A stretch of DNA of 64,000 nucleotides from an uncultured Chitinophagaceae bacterium (GCA_936908745.1 CAKZFX010000014.1:62001-126000); one strand, 5' to 3'. Shown: positions 16,409 through 25,935, counted from the first letter of the stretch. Translations and numbers: made by a program. Notes: generated by a model from the sequence alone, not told the origin.

Positions 16409-17519
16409 GACGGCTGGCGTTTTTCTCATTGTTATAAGACTGTCCCAATAACTTTTTGCGCAGCAAAATTTCATTGTCGGTAAACGGCTGGTGATACAAT
16501 TGCATAATGATGGATGCAATCGCTTCTGCGTTGTTGCCTGTATGACAGGCTGCTTCCAGACCTGTTCCCTGCACCATTGCTTCATTGGTGACACAATGTT
16601 TTCCCTGGAACAAAGCATGTAATAACTTCAGGCGGATTCCCGTCACATTTTTATTAAAGCATGGTAAAACGTTGATATGTGCTTTGCGGATCAGGTCGTT
16701 CATCTCCGTTTCAGACGGATTTTCTATTAAACAGGTATGCTGGCAGAACTGCGCCATTTTTTGCAGGCGTTTTGTTGGTTTTTTACCAGCGATCACAAAG
16801 GGCTTACGGATTTTAAAGAATACATTTTGTAATAACCAGATCGCCGCTTTTTCATTTTCAGGCACAGAAAGATTGCCATGATACAAACAAAGATTGCCCA
16901 TGCCTTCTTCGCTTGTCACTTCCGGCCAGGAGACAAAAGCCGGCAGGAAATCAACGTTTGATAAATGATGTTGCTCTTTCAATGAAACGACATCGTTTTC
17001 AGAGATACAGGCATACCTGCATTCGTTTTGCAAACGATGTGTATACTTTTTCAACAAACGGCTTTCGTTGAGAAAGAACAGCTTTTTAAGGATGGAAGAT
17101 TCTGATCTCGCCAGTTCGCAATAATAAACGCTTTCGTCATTGTGCATACGCACCACAACCTTGCGTTGACCTAAGTCTAAATGCGGCAAAATGCCGGTGC
17201 AATGCAAACCCTCCAGTAAAACAGGATGGTTGTCCTTATTCAGGTTACTGATCAGTTCTTCGTTGATACGTGAGGCCACGATATAAGGCAGCTTGGCCGA
17301 TAAGCCTTTGGTGCCTGTTTTTCGTTCGTACACATGGATGCTTTCACAAAACTGGTTCAGTTCGTTAGGCATTCCCCGATCGTTATAGGAGAAATAATGC
17401 AGGTGAATACGAATGCCTGCGTTTTTTAATGCGATGATGCGGTTCATCATATCGATAGCGCCGCCGTAGTCAGCGGGCCATGGTACATCCAGGCAAACGA
17501 TATGAAGATGACGATTCAA
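16389..17519 (-). CDS. Glycosyltransferase (GT4-like)
   Basis: The 376-residue protein has a GT-B layout. The N-terminus MNRHLHIVCLDVPWPADYGG and IDMMNRIIALKNAG resembles family 4 enzymes; the C-terminal half has VIAGKKPTKRLQKMA, INVLPCFNKNVTGIRLKLLH and ALFQGKHCVTNEAMVQGTG, the donor-binding region. It is the third gene of a minus-strand operon in which each start overlaps the previous stop by 4 bp, so it probably acts in the same glycan pathway as the two genes upstream. Donor and acceptor are unknown. Confidence 0.82.
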   Translation of the reverse strand: MNRHLHIVCLDVPWPADYGGAIDMMNRIIALKNAGIRIHLHYFSYNDRGMPNELNQFCESIHVYERKTGTKGLSAKLPYIVASRINEELISNLNKDNHPVLLEGLHCTGILPHLDLGQRKVVVRMHNDESVYYCELARSESSILKKLFFLNESRLLKKYTHRLQNECRYACISENDVVSLKEQHHLSNVDFLPAFVSWPEVTSEEGMGNLCLYHGNLSVPENEKAAIWLLQNVFFKIRKPFVIAGKKPTKRLQKMAQFCQHTCLIENPSETEMNDLIRKAHINVLPCFNKNVTGIRLKLLHALFQGKHCVTNEAMVQGTGLEAACHTGNNAEAIASIIMQLYHQPFTDNEILLRKKLLGQSYNNEKNASRLIQWLY

Positions 17520-18604
17520 GCAAATATTGATTTATAAAACGCTACCAGCTTTTTTTCTTCGGCCTGCCAGTTCAGCTCCAGCCTGGCTTTGCCGCAATTA
17601 TTTCTTAGCTGCTGGTGCATAACATCGTTCTCCAGCAAATTGTTCAGCTTGTGAGCAATTTCCGAAGGTTGCAGGTTATCTATTAAAACAGCCACATCGT
17701 AGATTTTGTTCAGTTTGCTGTATTCGGGATAATTCATCGTCAACTGTGGCAAACCGGCGTGGATATAATCAAAAAACTTATTGGGAAGTGCATAATATTG
17801 GTTCAGTCCTTCTTTTTCTGCCAATGCCACACCGACATGCGCCTGCTGCGAAAGGGTCCATAGATCAGCAGGAGAAAGCATTCCTTTCAATTCTACTTTT
17901 TGTTCCAAACCATTTTCTTTAATCAATGCTTTTAACTGCGGCATAAAATTGCCATCGCCACAGATCACCAGCCTTGCGTTTACATCTTTCATTGCCGGGA
18001 GCAGGTATTCAAAAGCCCTTCCTTCGTTGACAGCACCCTGGTATAAAATAAACTTTTCATTGGCGGGCCCTGTTGTCAGCTCTTGCAATCGGGGCACATT
18101 GCGGATGGTCGCATAGTTTACATGATAGCGACGATGAAACTCTTCTGCAATGCTTTCACTAACGGTGTAACCGTATTTGAATTTGGGAACTAATCTTTTT
18201 TCGATGCTTTGCCATAATTTTTGAATACGTGGCCTTGTGATCACTTCTTTTAACTCGGTAAACAATTCATGCGCATCATAAATACGGGGAATGCGTTTGA
18301 CAACAGAGACTGTATGGCAAGCTAAAATCGTGTCGAGATCAATGGCGCAGATGGCATCCATTTTTTTAAATAGAAGAAATGTTGAAAGCCGCAGGTTGTA
18401 TTCGGCATAAAACAGCTTGCCTTTTTTGAACCAGCAAGTCAGTCTTTTCTGTTTGTATTTTTCTTCTTTCAGCGGGAGAGAAGCCGGGAGTTTTCTTCCC
18501 ACGAGCGTTACGTCATAACCATTTTGCGCCAATGAAGTGCAGATACGGTTCATACGCTGATCGTAGCTAAGGTCGTTGGTTACTGTGAAGAAGATTTTTT
18601 TCAC
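17516..18604 (-). CDS. Glycosyltransferase (GT-B fold)
   Basis: The 362-residue protein begins MKKIFFTVTNDLSYDQRMNR and has a GT-B fold: IYDAHELFTELKEV in the N-terminal domain and ILYQGAVNEGRAFEYLLPAM, LVICGDGNFMPQLKALI and FFDYIHAGLPQLTMNYPEY in the C-terminal nucleotide-sugar domain. It is the middle gene of the three-gene operon, with 4-bp overlaps on both sides. It probably adds a sugar to a surface glycan or lipid; no specificity can be read. Confidence 0.85.
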   Translation of the reverse strand: MKKIFFTVTNDLSYDQRMNRICTSLAQNGYDVTLVGRKLPASLPLKEEKYKQKRLTCWFKKGKLFYAEYNLRLSTFLLFKKMDAICAIDLDTILACHTVSVVKRIPRIYDAHELFTELKEVITRPRIQKLWQSIEKRLVPKFKYGYTVSESIAEEFHRRYHVNYATIRNVPRLQELTTGPANEKFILYQGAVNEGRAFEYLLPAMKDVNARLVICGDGNFMPQLKALIKENGLEQKVELKGMLSPADLWTLSQQAHVGVALAEKEGLNQYYALPNKFFDYIHAGLPQLTMNYPEYSKLNKIYDVAVLIDNLQPSEIAHKLNNLLENDVMHQQLRNNCGKARLELNWQAEEKKLVAFYKSIFA

Positions 18605-19611
18605 GGCAGCAAAGGGATGGAATTATAAATTCTTTCAATCGCTTCCACGGTTTTAAGCCCGTCTGCCGCATTGGTAAAAGGATGATCGTCATCTTTTAAT
18701 GCCTTTACCAGGTTCTCATACACTTTATCATGGTTGCTCATAGAGCCTTTGTACGAACCATAATCGTTGGCCTTCCCGGTATCATCAACGGAAATTCCAT
18801 TTGTTTCGGTTAGCTGGTATTCAATTTTGTTCATGTATTCACCCGCGATACGTATACTTCCTTTTTCGGCAATCAATGACAGCGAAACTTCCATGTTTTT
18901 TTGAAATGTGTTCACCGTCCAGTTCAGGCCACCCATCACACCGCTTTGCAGGAGTAGGGAAACAACGCCGCTGTCCTCAAAATCAATGCTGTCTTTATGC
19001 GCTGCGTTCTGTCGGAAACCTTTCACTTCTTTTATATCGCCCAGCAGCCAGAGCATCGCATCTATATAATGACTGAACTGTGTATATAATGTGCCACCAT
19101 CCAATTGTTGATCGCCTTTCCATGAATCTTTGTAATAGGAGGCAGGGCGGTTCCAGAAACAATTGAGTTGAAAACTGTATAATTTACCTAATTGCTCTTG
19201 TTGTAATAATTGTTTTAATGCGGCCAGCGCCGGGTTGTAGCGGGTGGATTTTACCACGAACAACTTGCGTTGCTGCGCCGCTGCTGTTGCTGCCATTTCC
19301 TGTGCGTCAGCCGTTGAAATGCAAAGTGGTTTTTCACAAAGCACATTGGCGCCGTTTTGCAGGGCCTGTATAGAATGTGCTGCATGCAATCCATTCGGCG
19401 TGCAGATGGCGATTATATCCAGCTCTTTTTCATTTTGTAATAAATCTTCAATGGAATAATAAGCCTTTGCCGAACAGGCAGCCGCCAGTTCATCCGCACG
19501 TTCTTTAATAATATCACACACGGCCACCAACTGTCCCTGCCGGGCAGCTTCTGCCGCATGACGGGGCGCAATTTTGCCACAACCGATAATCGCAAATCGC
19601 AATGCACTCAT
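18601..19611 (-). CDS. Gfo/Idh/MocA-family oxidoreductase
   Basis: The 336-residue protein has an N-terminal Rossmann fold (LRFAIIGCGKIAPRHAAEAA) and the family motif CEKPLCIS with the catalytic Lys, then the C-terminal alpha/beta domain (GGTLYTQFSHYIDAMLWLLGD). These enzymes oxidise or reduce sugars with NAD(P); beside two glycosyltransferases it may well act on a nucleotide sugar such as a UDP-N-acetylhexosamine acid precursor, though that is inference. It is the first gene of the operon. Confidence 0.88.
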   Translation of the reverse strand: MSALRFAIIGCGKIAPRHAAEAARQGQLVAVCDIIKERADELAAACSAKAYYSIEDLLQNEKELDIIAICTPNGLHAAHSIQALQNGANVLCEKPLCISTADAQEMAATAAAQQRKLFVVKSTRYNPALAALKQLLQQEQLGKLYSFQLNCFWNRPASYYKDSWKGDQQLDGGTLYTQFSHYIDAMLWLLGDIKEVKGFRQNAAHKDSIDFEDSGVVSLLLQSGVMGGLNWTVNTFQKNMEVSLSLIAEKGSIRIAGEYMNKIEYQLTETNGISVDDTGKANDYGSYKGSMSNHDKVYENLVKALKDDDHPFTNAADGLKTVEAIERIYNSIPLLP

Positions 19612-19901
19612 GGTTCCAAAGATAGGCAGAACAATGTATTAGATTTTAACCACAAAGGACACAGGGCGGCTTTTCACAGAGAGCACAAAGAGATTAGTGC
19701 CCCCTGTGAAATCCTTTGTGATTCCAATAGTTAGTCTCTGAAAATCTCTGTGAACCTCTGTTCCTCTGTGTATCTCTGTGGCCTTCTCTACCAAAGAAAA
19801 AAGGCCAGCGATTACTCACTGACCTTTAGTTATTTTCCACTTTATCTATTGCCTATTGTCTATTGCTAATTGCCCATTGACAATTCACAATTGACCATTC
19901 A
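19612..19901. repeat. Repeat-filled gap: ACCACAAAG family copy 2 and an ATTG-phrase repeat
   Basis: From 19648 to about 19787 runs AACCACAAAGGACACAGG ... CTCTGTGTATCTCTGTGG, a copy of the ACCACAAAG family. From 19845 to 19910 runs a degenerate tandem of 9-11 nt phrases (CTATTGC, CCATTGA, CAATTCA, CAATTGA), which reaches into the last codons and TAG stop of the TonB receptor gene. A short GGCCAGCG/CACTGACC dyad near 19802-19826 may be a terminator. I see no gene in this stretch. Confidence 0.65.
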
Positions 19902-22511
19902 CTATTGTCCCATCGGCATATCCATACCACCACCGCCATCAGACTTCATATTCTTTCTCTTAAAGAGGTTGGCATCGAACTTACCAAATCTCCAGCTAAA
20001 GTTGATACGCACCACCTGCGGGTCACGGCGACGGAATGCATCCTGTACGAAAATAGCGGACTCAGAATGCACATCATATACCTTGGTACGGAAAATATCA
20101 TTGATATTAACCGATACCGAAGCAGCCCTGTTTTTCAGGAATTCGTAACGGATCGCGGCGTCCACACCATACACAGGGCGAACATAGCCTTGTGCAGAAG
20201 TAGCAGAGCCAAACATACCGCCACCCATACCACCGCCACGGCCTCCACCGCCACTTCCGCCTGGAGGCAGGATCGTTTTGGACTGGTAGTCACCGGAGAG
20301 CTGTATGCTGAAATTCTTAGGCAGTTTGAACGTGTTGTTGATCTTGGCAAACCAGCTTACAAACTGGTCCTGGTCAGCAATGGTAGGATCATCAATATTG
20401 ATCTTAGAAGTAAAGATGTTCATGTTAGTTGTCAGGTCCCACCATTTGGTCACTTTGTTCTTCATGATCGCTTCCAGGCCCGTTACATAGCTTGAGTTTG
20501 CATTGATATACGTATTCAGGATCTGGCGTTTGCCTGTATTCACATCTTCCTGTATCTGCTGGTAACGAGTGATCAGGTCAGTTGTGTTTTTATAATACAA
20601 GGAAAGCAATAAATTATCCTTATTCTTGAATGTTTTCATGTATGACAACTCCAGTGAGTTGGTAAACTCTGGGTTCAATCCCGGGTTACCACGGCTTGGG
20701 TTCAGGTAGTCAGATGAATCGGTGAAAGGGGACAACTGCCAGAAATTAGGACGGTTGATCCTTCTTGAATAATTCAACTGCAACTCCTGGTCATGTTTCA
20801 ACTTTTGATTCAGGAACACACTTGGGAAAAAGCTAAGCGGGAAATCAATATCAAAATTCTCACTTGTCTTAGCCAGGAAACCCTGGTAGTTAGAACTTTC
20901 AGCACGTAAGCCTAACTGGTAACCAAAATTTTTGATACGGTTGCTGTAAGAAACATAACCTGCCAGTACACGGTCCTTACTTTTATAATCCACCACAGAA
21001 TTTTGTTGCAAAGTCAGGTTGCCATTTACATCTGCTAAATAGAAAGCGTTGGTGCTGTTATTTTCATTGAACGCAGCACGCAAGCCCATTTCAATCTTTC
21101 CATTTTCACCGATCGGGTTTACATAATCGGTCTGCACAACGATGCTCTGGTTTTTACCCGCACCGATCTGGCGTTGAGAAGAAGTGGAATCCACCGTCAC
21201 GTGGTCGCTTTCAAAGAAATCAGTGATGATAGAGTTATTATTTGTATTTCTTCTTTTGTTGAAAGTGACATCGGCTGTCAGTTCACGGCCTGTTTTCGGG
21301 AAATTATGTTTCAATCCCAATGTAGCGCCGGTGTTTTTAAATGTACCGTTTGTGTTAGAACGACGTTGGTTATAATCACCATCCGAAAAATCGTTATCAA
21401 TATCTGTATAGATATTACCAACGCTGTTAGGTTTGAAACGGCCTTCACCATAGTTGAAGCTACCTGACAACGTCGTACGGTTATTGATAAAATAATCGAT
21501 ACCCGCACGGCCAAATCCGAAATTACCATTCATCTCGCTGCGGTCGATCTGGCGAAGCAGGGTGTCAGGATTGGTAAACGTATTGATACGGTCAGTAATA
21601 CCTTTACCGATAGAACGACGCTGGTTATAGTTAGCGCTTACAAAAACGTTCACTTTATTCTGGCGCAGGTTGATGTCTCCACCAAAACCTACTCTGGCAC
21701 GGGAATCAATATTGGCACGCAGGCTGCCATTGTAGCCCACTTTCTTATTCTTCTTTAAAACGATATTCAGGATACCGGCAGAACCACCCGAGGCATCAAA
21801 CTTAGCAGAAGGGTTGGTGATCACTTCCACGCTTTCAATCGCATCTGCAGGGATCTGGTCTAACTGCATGGTGGTAGGACGGCCATCCACAAAAATTTGC
21901 GGAGCATTGTTTCTTAACTGCACATTTCCATCAATGTCAACATTCAGCGAAGGCACGTTTTTCATAACGTCCACAGCTGTACCACCGGCTGAAACGATAT
22001 TCTTATCAACGTTAAATACTTTGCGGTCGATACCGAGTTGTAAACCGGGAGTAGTAGCCGTAACGGTTACATTGCCCAATACTTTTTCTTCAATATCTAC
22101 TTTAATATTGCCAAGGTCTTTATCCAGTGCGGCCATCATGGCTGATGGATCACCGCCGGGTTTCAGGTCAAAAGCAACATCCTGCTCAATCTCTTTAAAA
22201 CCAATAATGCTGATTTTTAATTTAGACTTACCAAAAGCCGGTATGTTTTCGAGGCTGAAGTCCCCATTGGCTTTGGTCAGCATACCACCCACAACTACTT
22301 CCTTTCTTTGTTTGGTGGCTGTATCTATCCTGTTTTGGGTAAGGGTAACGGATGCAAACTCGATAGGTTTGCCGGTTTTTGCGTCCACCACTTTACCATA
22401 AAACCGTCCGGAAGGCATCTGGCCACCATTGCCTCTACCGCCTGCGCCAGGCTGTGCAAAAGCCATAACTGACGCAAAAACAAGTAGTAAGGCAAAAAAT
22501 AATCTTCTCAT
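19902..22511 (-). CDS. TonB-dependent outer-membrane receptor (OMP_b-brl_3 type)
   Basis: The 869-residue protein has a signal peptide (MRRLFFALLLVFASVMAFA, then QPG), a carboxypeptidase-like regulatory domain (GRFYGKVVDAKTGKPIEFAS), a plug domain (VDVMKNVPSLNVDIDGNV, DAIESVEVITNPSAKFDASG, GILNIVLKKN) and a long beta-barrel ending in RINFSWRFGKFD. Such receptors without a SusD partner import siderophores, peptides or other small ligands using TonB energy; the ligand is unknown. A Gly-rich loop (GGSGGGGRGGGMGGGMFG) lies near residue 760. The stop codon lies within a repeat phrase. Confidence 0.9.
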   Translation of the reverse strand: MRRLFFALLLVFASVMAFAQPGAGGRGNGGQMPSGRFYGKVVDAKTGKPIEFASVTLTQNRIDTATKQRKEVVVGGMLTKANGDFSLENIPAFGKSKLKISIIGFKEIEQDVAFDLKPGGDPSAMMAALDKDLGNIKVDIEEKVLGNVTVTATTPGLQLGIDRKVFNVDKNIVSAGGTAVDVMKNVPSLNVDIDGNVQLRNNAPQIFVDGRPTTMQLDQIPADAIESVEVITNPSAKFDASGGSAGILNIVLKKNKKVGYNGSLRANIDSRARVGFGGDINLRQNKVNVFVSANYNQRRSIGKGITDRINTFTNPDTLLRQIDRSEMNGNFGFGRAGIDYFINNRTTLSGSFNYGEGRFKPNSVGNIYTDIDNDFSDGDYNQRRSNTNGTFKNTGATLGLKHNFPKTGRELTADVTFNKRRNTNNNSIITDFFESDHVTVDSTSSQRQIGAGKNQSIVVQTDYVNPIGENGKIEMGLRAAFNENNSTNAFYLADVNGNLTLQQNSVVDYKSKDRVLAGYVSYSNRIKNFGYQLGLRAESSNYQGFLAKTSENFDIDFPLSFFPSVFLNQKLKHDQELQLNYSRRINRPNFWQLSPFTDSSDYLNPSRGNPGLNPEFTNSLELSYMKTFKNKDNLLLSLYYKNTTDLITRYQQIQEDVNTGKRQILNTYINANSSYVTGLEAIMKNKVTKWWDLTTNMNIFTSKINIDDPTIADQDQFVSWFAKINNTFKLPKNFSIQLSGDYQSKTILPPGGSGGGGRGGGMGGGMFGSATSAQGYVRPVYGVDAAIRYEFLKNRAASVSVNINDIFRTKVYDVHSESAIFVQDAFRRRDPQVVRINFSWRFGKFDANLFKRKNMKSDGGGGMDMPMGQ

Positions 22512-22537
22512 TTATCTGAATTTAGGGATTAGACGTG

Positions 22538-22567
22538 CAAAGGTGCTTCAACTTGCTGACAAGGCAA
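22538..22567 (-). promoter_or_regulatory. Promoter of the TonB receptor gene
   Basis: On the minus strand TTG (22565-22567), a 19-nt spacer and CACCTTTG (22538-22545) match the consensus with one deviation. The ATG lies 27 nt downstream. Confidence 0.55.
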
Positions 22568-22630
22568 TGACAATTCTATGAAATGCAGTCATTCCATTAC
22601 AAGTGGGAGTAATTAAGGTGCGAACTACAT

Positions 22631-23239
22631 TTAGCTGGTAAGAACGGCAATAAGAAGCTGGACCAGCCCGATCACAAAGCCTGTGGCAGCCCCCGCAAGG
22701 GCAATAAGCCTCAATTCTTTTGCCAAAAGCTGCCGGAAACCGGCCTCCAGCCGGGCGGGTTCAATGGCCGTTATTTTTTGGGAAACGATGGCTTTCAGGT
22801 CAAACTCGTCCTGCAGGTTGCCGGTAAACTGGCCGATCACTTCGGGAAGCATGGTCTCAATTTCCTGCATGAAAACCGTTTTCAGCGAATTAATGGTCTT
22901 GTCGCCGATAAACATACTGATCATCGGCATTTGTTTACTGAGTTTTACCCGAAGGAATTCGTCAATATGTGTTTCAATGACAGGCATGACTTTTTTCAGC
23001 CGTTCCGGGTCACTGATCTTTTCCTGTAAGCCAGTGATCGCAGGAGAAAATTGGTCATTGACCAGGTTGCCTAACTTTTCGGCCAGTTCCTGTTGTCGTT
23101 TGAGAAAAACGCCATGAAAAGTAAAGCCCAGAATCTTTTTGGGAGTCAAAGGTCGAAACAGCATTTTCACCAGTGTCCTGTTGACAGTCCAGCCGATAAA
23201 AGCGCCGATAAAAGGAACGAGTAAAAGCCAGTAATTCAT
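22631..23239 (-). CDS. DUF445-family membrane protein
   Basis: From the ATG at 23239 (MNYWLLLVPFIGAFIGWTVN) the product has 202 residues. It has one N-terminal and one C-terminal membrane segment (LIALAGAATGFVIGLVQLLI) around a helical middle, as in DUF445 (YheB-like) proteins; FRPLTPKKILGF and GVFLKRQQELAEKLG are family motifs. The frame continues upstream through the tRNA-His gene, but that extension is an artefact of the tRNA sequence. Its function is not established. Confidence 0.85.
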   Translation of the reverse strand: MNYWLLLVPFIGAFIGWTVNRTLVKMLFRPLTPKKILGFTFHGVFLKRQQELAEKLGNLVNDQFSPAITGLQEKISDPERLKKVMPVIETHIDEFLRVKLSKQMPMISMFIGDKTINSLKTVFMQEIETMLPEVIGQFTGNLQDEFDLKAIVSQKITAIEPARLEAGFRQLLAKELRLIALAGAATGFVIGLVQLLIAVLTS

Positions 23240-23250
23240 ACCTGTAATAT

Positions 23251-23281
23251 AAAAAAAGAAACCCCGAGAAGTATCGGGGTT
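23251..23281 (-). terminator. Terminator after tRNA-His
   Basis: AACCCCGA and TCGGGGTT form an 8-bp stem around a 6-nt loop, followed on the minus strand by a T run. It directly follows the tRNA 3' end. Confidence 0.8.
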
Positions 23282-23283
23282 TG

Positions 23284-23358
23284 GGTGGCTAACCGGGTTC
23301 GAACCGGCGACCCCTAGAACCACAATCTAGTGCTCTAACCAACTGAGCTATAGCCACC
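23284..23358 (-). tRNA. tRNA-His (anticodon GTG)
   Basis: Read on the minus strand, GGTGGCTATAGCTC begins the acceptor and D arms. The anticodon arm is CTAGA-TTGTGGT-TCTAG, so the anticodon is GTG. The T arm is GCCGG-TTCGAAC-CCGGT. The acceptor GTGGCTA pairs with TAGCCAC; the extra G before it (G-1) faces C73, the identity pair of tRNA-His, and is encoded. CCA is not encoded: CAA follows C73. Confidence 0.95.
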
Positions 23359-23370
23359 GTTTTGGGACGG

Positions 23371-23378
23371 CAAAAATA
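23371..23378 (-). promoter_or_regulatory. -7 box of tRNA-His
   Basis: On the minus strand TATTTTTG is an exact TAnnTTTG match 12 nt before the tRNA 5' end. Confidence 0.5.
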
Positions 23379-23409
23379 GGTAAAATGATCTTTTGTTGGA
23401 AAACTTTTT

Positions 23410-23625
23410 TAAATCATTCGGGAGTCGTGAATCGTGAGCCGTGAGTGTAGTGGGATAATTGTTAGTGATTAGTTTGGTTTTAACAATTGTAGACAAAAGC
23501 TACACTTAAAACGAACGTCTAATTTAGAGAGGGGTGATTGTTGAGTCGTCAGTAAAAAGTGAATAGTGGAATAATAGAGCTGTAGTGAGTCTTGACTATC
23601 GACTCCTTACTCAAAGAAACCGTTC
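23410..23625. repeat. GTCGTGAGTC-type phrase repeats
   Basis: CGGGAGTCGTGAATCGTGAG and GCCGTGAGTG (23420-23448), and GAGTCGTCAGTAAAAAGTGA with TAGTGAGTCTTGACTATCGA (23541-23605), are degenerate tandem phrases. The same phrase type appears in frame in ribF near 9898-9925. Confidence 0.5.
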
Positions 23626-23679
23626 ATCAAAATCCTCTGTTAAAAGGAGTTAAAAGCACGAAATCCATCGTTTTTGCGT

Positions 23680-23687
23680 TAAATTTG
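23680..23687 (+). promoter_or_regulatory. -7 box of the S41 protease gene
   Basis: TAAATTTG is an exact TAnnTTTG match. Transcription would start near 23694, which favours the ATG at 23721 over that at 23691. Confidence 0.45.
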
Positions 23688-23720
23688 AGTATGCGCAAAG
23701 CATTAAAATACTTAACAAAT

Positions 23721-25883
23721 ATGAAGAGATTACCGATTGTAGTGATGTTTGCTTTGACAGGTTCTATCCTGGCTTTCCGTTCCATTGAAAACATTGCTGT
23801 TAGCAACAATCCTCCCGGCAAATATGAGAAAATTATGAAGCTGGTGGGAGAGATGATGTCTCAGGCCCACTTCAGCCCGCAGGATATAAACGACGCTTTT
23901 TCTAAAAAGGTGTTCACCAAATTTATCGGCGACCTTGATCCGGAAAAAAATATGTTCCTGAAAGGGGACATCGACGCTCTGAAAAAGAAATATGAAACCA
24001 AGGTGGATGATGAACTGAAAGGAACCGATGTGGATGTTCCTTTTGGCGTTGGCAAAATATTCAACCAGCGCATGGAAGAAGTGGCCGTTTTATACAAAAG
24101 CCTGTTGGAAAAACCTTTTGACTTTACAGTAAATGAAGAAGTGGTATTGGATGGCGATAAACTGGAATTTCCCACAACAGATGCTGAAAGACGTGAACGC
24201 TGGAGAAAGAAAATGAAATACATGACACTGGAGCGTTATGTCGAATCGCTGGACGTTCGCGAAAAAAATAAGGGCAAGGAAGGTTTCGTGGTGAAAACAG
24301 ATGCTGAACTGGAAAAAGAAGCCCGTGAAAAAGTAGGCAAACTGATGGACAGAACCTTTGAACGTTTCCGTTTCAAATTTTCTGATGAAGATAAATTTAA
24401 TGTGTATGTAAATGCCATTACCACAACGATGGACCCGCATACCGAATTTTTCCCGCCGGTTGATAAAAGATACTTTGATGAAGAAATGAGCGGCCGCTTT
24501 TTTGGTATCGGTGCTTCACTTCAATATGATGATGGAAATATCAAAATCGCCAGCATTTTATCCGGTAGCCCTGCGGCTAAATCAGGTGAATTGCAGGTAG
24601 GTGATGTGATCCAGAAAGTAGCGCAGGGAAAAGACGAGCCAGTGGAACTGACCGGCTTTACCGTAACAGATGCTGTGAAACTGATCCGCGGTAAAAAAGG
24701 CACTGAAGTAAAACTTACTTTGAAAAGAATGGATGGTACGCTGCATGTCGTTACACTGATCCGTGATGAAATCGTGCAGGACGAAACATTTGCCCGCAGC
24801 GCCGTGGTAAAAAATGGTGATGCAAGAATCGGTTATATCTACCTGCCGGAATTCTATGCTGACTTTGAGCATGTAAATGGCAACCGCAGCTATATCGACG
24901 TGGCGAAAGAAGTGATGAAGCTGAAAGAAGAAAACGTGGATGGTATCGTGATCGACCTGCGCAACAACGGCGGTGGTTCATTATACGATGTGGTACAGAT
25001 GGCGGGTTTATTTATCGAAGATGGCCCGATCGTCCAGGTAAAAGACCGCGACAACAAACCAAACATCTTAAAGGATAAAGACAAATCTGTTCTCTATACA
25101 GGCCCGCTGGCAGTGATGGTGAATGAATTCAGTGCGTCTGCATCTGAAATCTTTGCCGCTGCTATACAAGACTATGGCCGTGGTGTGGTGATCGGCAGTA
25201 CCTCAACATATGGTAAAGGAACGGTGCAAAGAAATATCGGCCTGGATCCTGAAAATGGTTTCTCAATGTCTAACTCCGACCTTGGCACAGTGAAACTGAC
25301 ATTGCAGAAATTCTATCGTATCAATGGTGGTTCTACACAATTGAGAGGTGTCAGTTCTGATATCGTATTGCCTGACCAGTTGGAATACCTGAAAGTGCGT
25401 GAGAAAGATGATAACGATGCATTGCCCTGGGATGAGATCAACAAATCAACCTACTCTGCATGGAATGCGGGTTATGACCTGAACACGATCAAACAACTGG
25501 GTTCAGACCGTGTGGCGAATGATCCCCGTTTCAAACTGATCAAAGAAAATACAGAATGGCTGGCCAAACAAAACGATAAAACATATTCTTTACAGATCGA
25601 CAAATACAGGAAGAACCAGAAGCTGATCCGTGACACATTTGCTCAAATGGACACTTTGCTGAAACTGAAAGATGAATTGACCGTAGCGCCATTAAAAGGG
25701 GAAGAAAACAAATGGGCTGAGGATAAAAACAAACAAGACCGTTTCAACCTGTGGTTAAAGAGTCTTCGCAAAGACATCTATTTAGACCAGGCAGTAAAAG
25801 TGGTGGATGATATTATCAAGCAACAGAACATTGCGAAAGCAAATGCTGCGGGGACAGAAGAAGCGAAAAAGAAAGCGTTTTAA
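23721..25883 (+). CDS. S41-family tail-specific (C-terminal processing) protease
   Basis: From the ATG at 23721 (MKRLPIVVMFALTGSILAF, a signal peptide) the product has about 720 residues; a start at 23691 would add ten. The order resembles E. coli Prc: an N-terminal helical domain (DAFSKKVFTKFIGDLDPEKN), the substrate-entry region TTMDPHTEFFPP, a PDZ domain (SGRFFGIGASLQYDDGNIKI) and the S41 core. The nucleophile Ser lies in NEFSASASEIFAAAI and the general-base Lys in STYGKGTVQRN. It is predicted to degrade or process periplasmic proteins from the C-terminus. A good terminator follows. Confidence 0.92.
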   Translation: MKRLPIVVMFALTGSILAFRSIENIAVSNNPPGKYEKIMKLVGEMMSQAHFSPQDINDAFSKKVFTKFIGDLDPEKNMFLKGDIDALKKKYETKVDDELKGTDVDVPFGVGKIFNQRMEEVAVLYKSLLEKPFDFTVNEEVVLDGDKLEFPTTDAERRERWRKKMKYMTLERYVESLDVREKNKGKEGFVVKTDAELEKEAREKVGKLMDRTFERFRFKFSDEDKFNVYVNAITTTMDPHTEFFPPVDKRYFDEEMSGRFFGIGASLQYDDGNIKIASILSGSPAAKSGELQVGDVIQKVAQGKDEPVELTGFTVTDAVKLIRGKKGTEVKLTLKRMDGTLHVVTLIRDEIVQDETFARSAVVKNGDARIGYIYLPEFYADFEHVNGNRSYIDVAKEVMKLKEENVDGIVIDLRNNGGGSLYDVVQMAGLFIEDGPIVQVKDRDNKPNILKDKDKSVLYTGPLAVMVNEFSASASEIFAAAIQDYGRGVVIGSTSTYGKGTVQRNIGLDPENGFSMSNSDLGTVKLTLQKFYRINGGSTQLRGVSSDIVLPDQLEYLKVREKDDNDALPWDEINKSTYSAWNAGYDLNTIKQLGSDRVANDPRFKLIKENTEWLAKQNDKTYSLQIDKYRKNQKLIRDTFAQMDTLLKLKDELTVAPLKGEENKWAEDKNKQDRFNLWLKSLRKDIYLDQAVKVVDDIIKQQNIAKANAAGTEEAKKKAF

Positions 25884-25903
25884 TAGCTGAGTTTCTTATA
25901 AGT

Positions 25904-25935
25904 AAAAAGCCTTCCGCAAAACGGGAGGCTTTTTA
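25904..25935 (+). terminator. Terminator of the S41 protease gene
   Basis: AAAAAGCC ... GGCTTTTT forms the main stem with TCC/GGA inside, followed by T residues, 21 nt after the stop codon. Confidence 0.8.

Noticed and set aside
23240..23323. Upstream extension of the DUF445 frame (MVLGVAGSNPVSHP)
   Set aside because: It is the translation of the tRNA-His T arm and its terminator, a known kind of false start.
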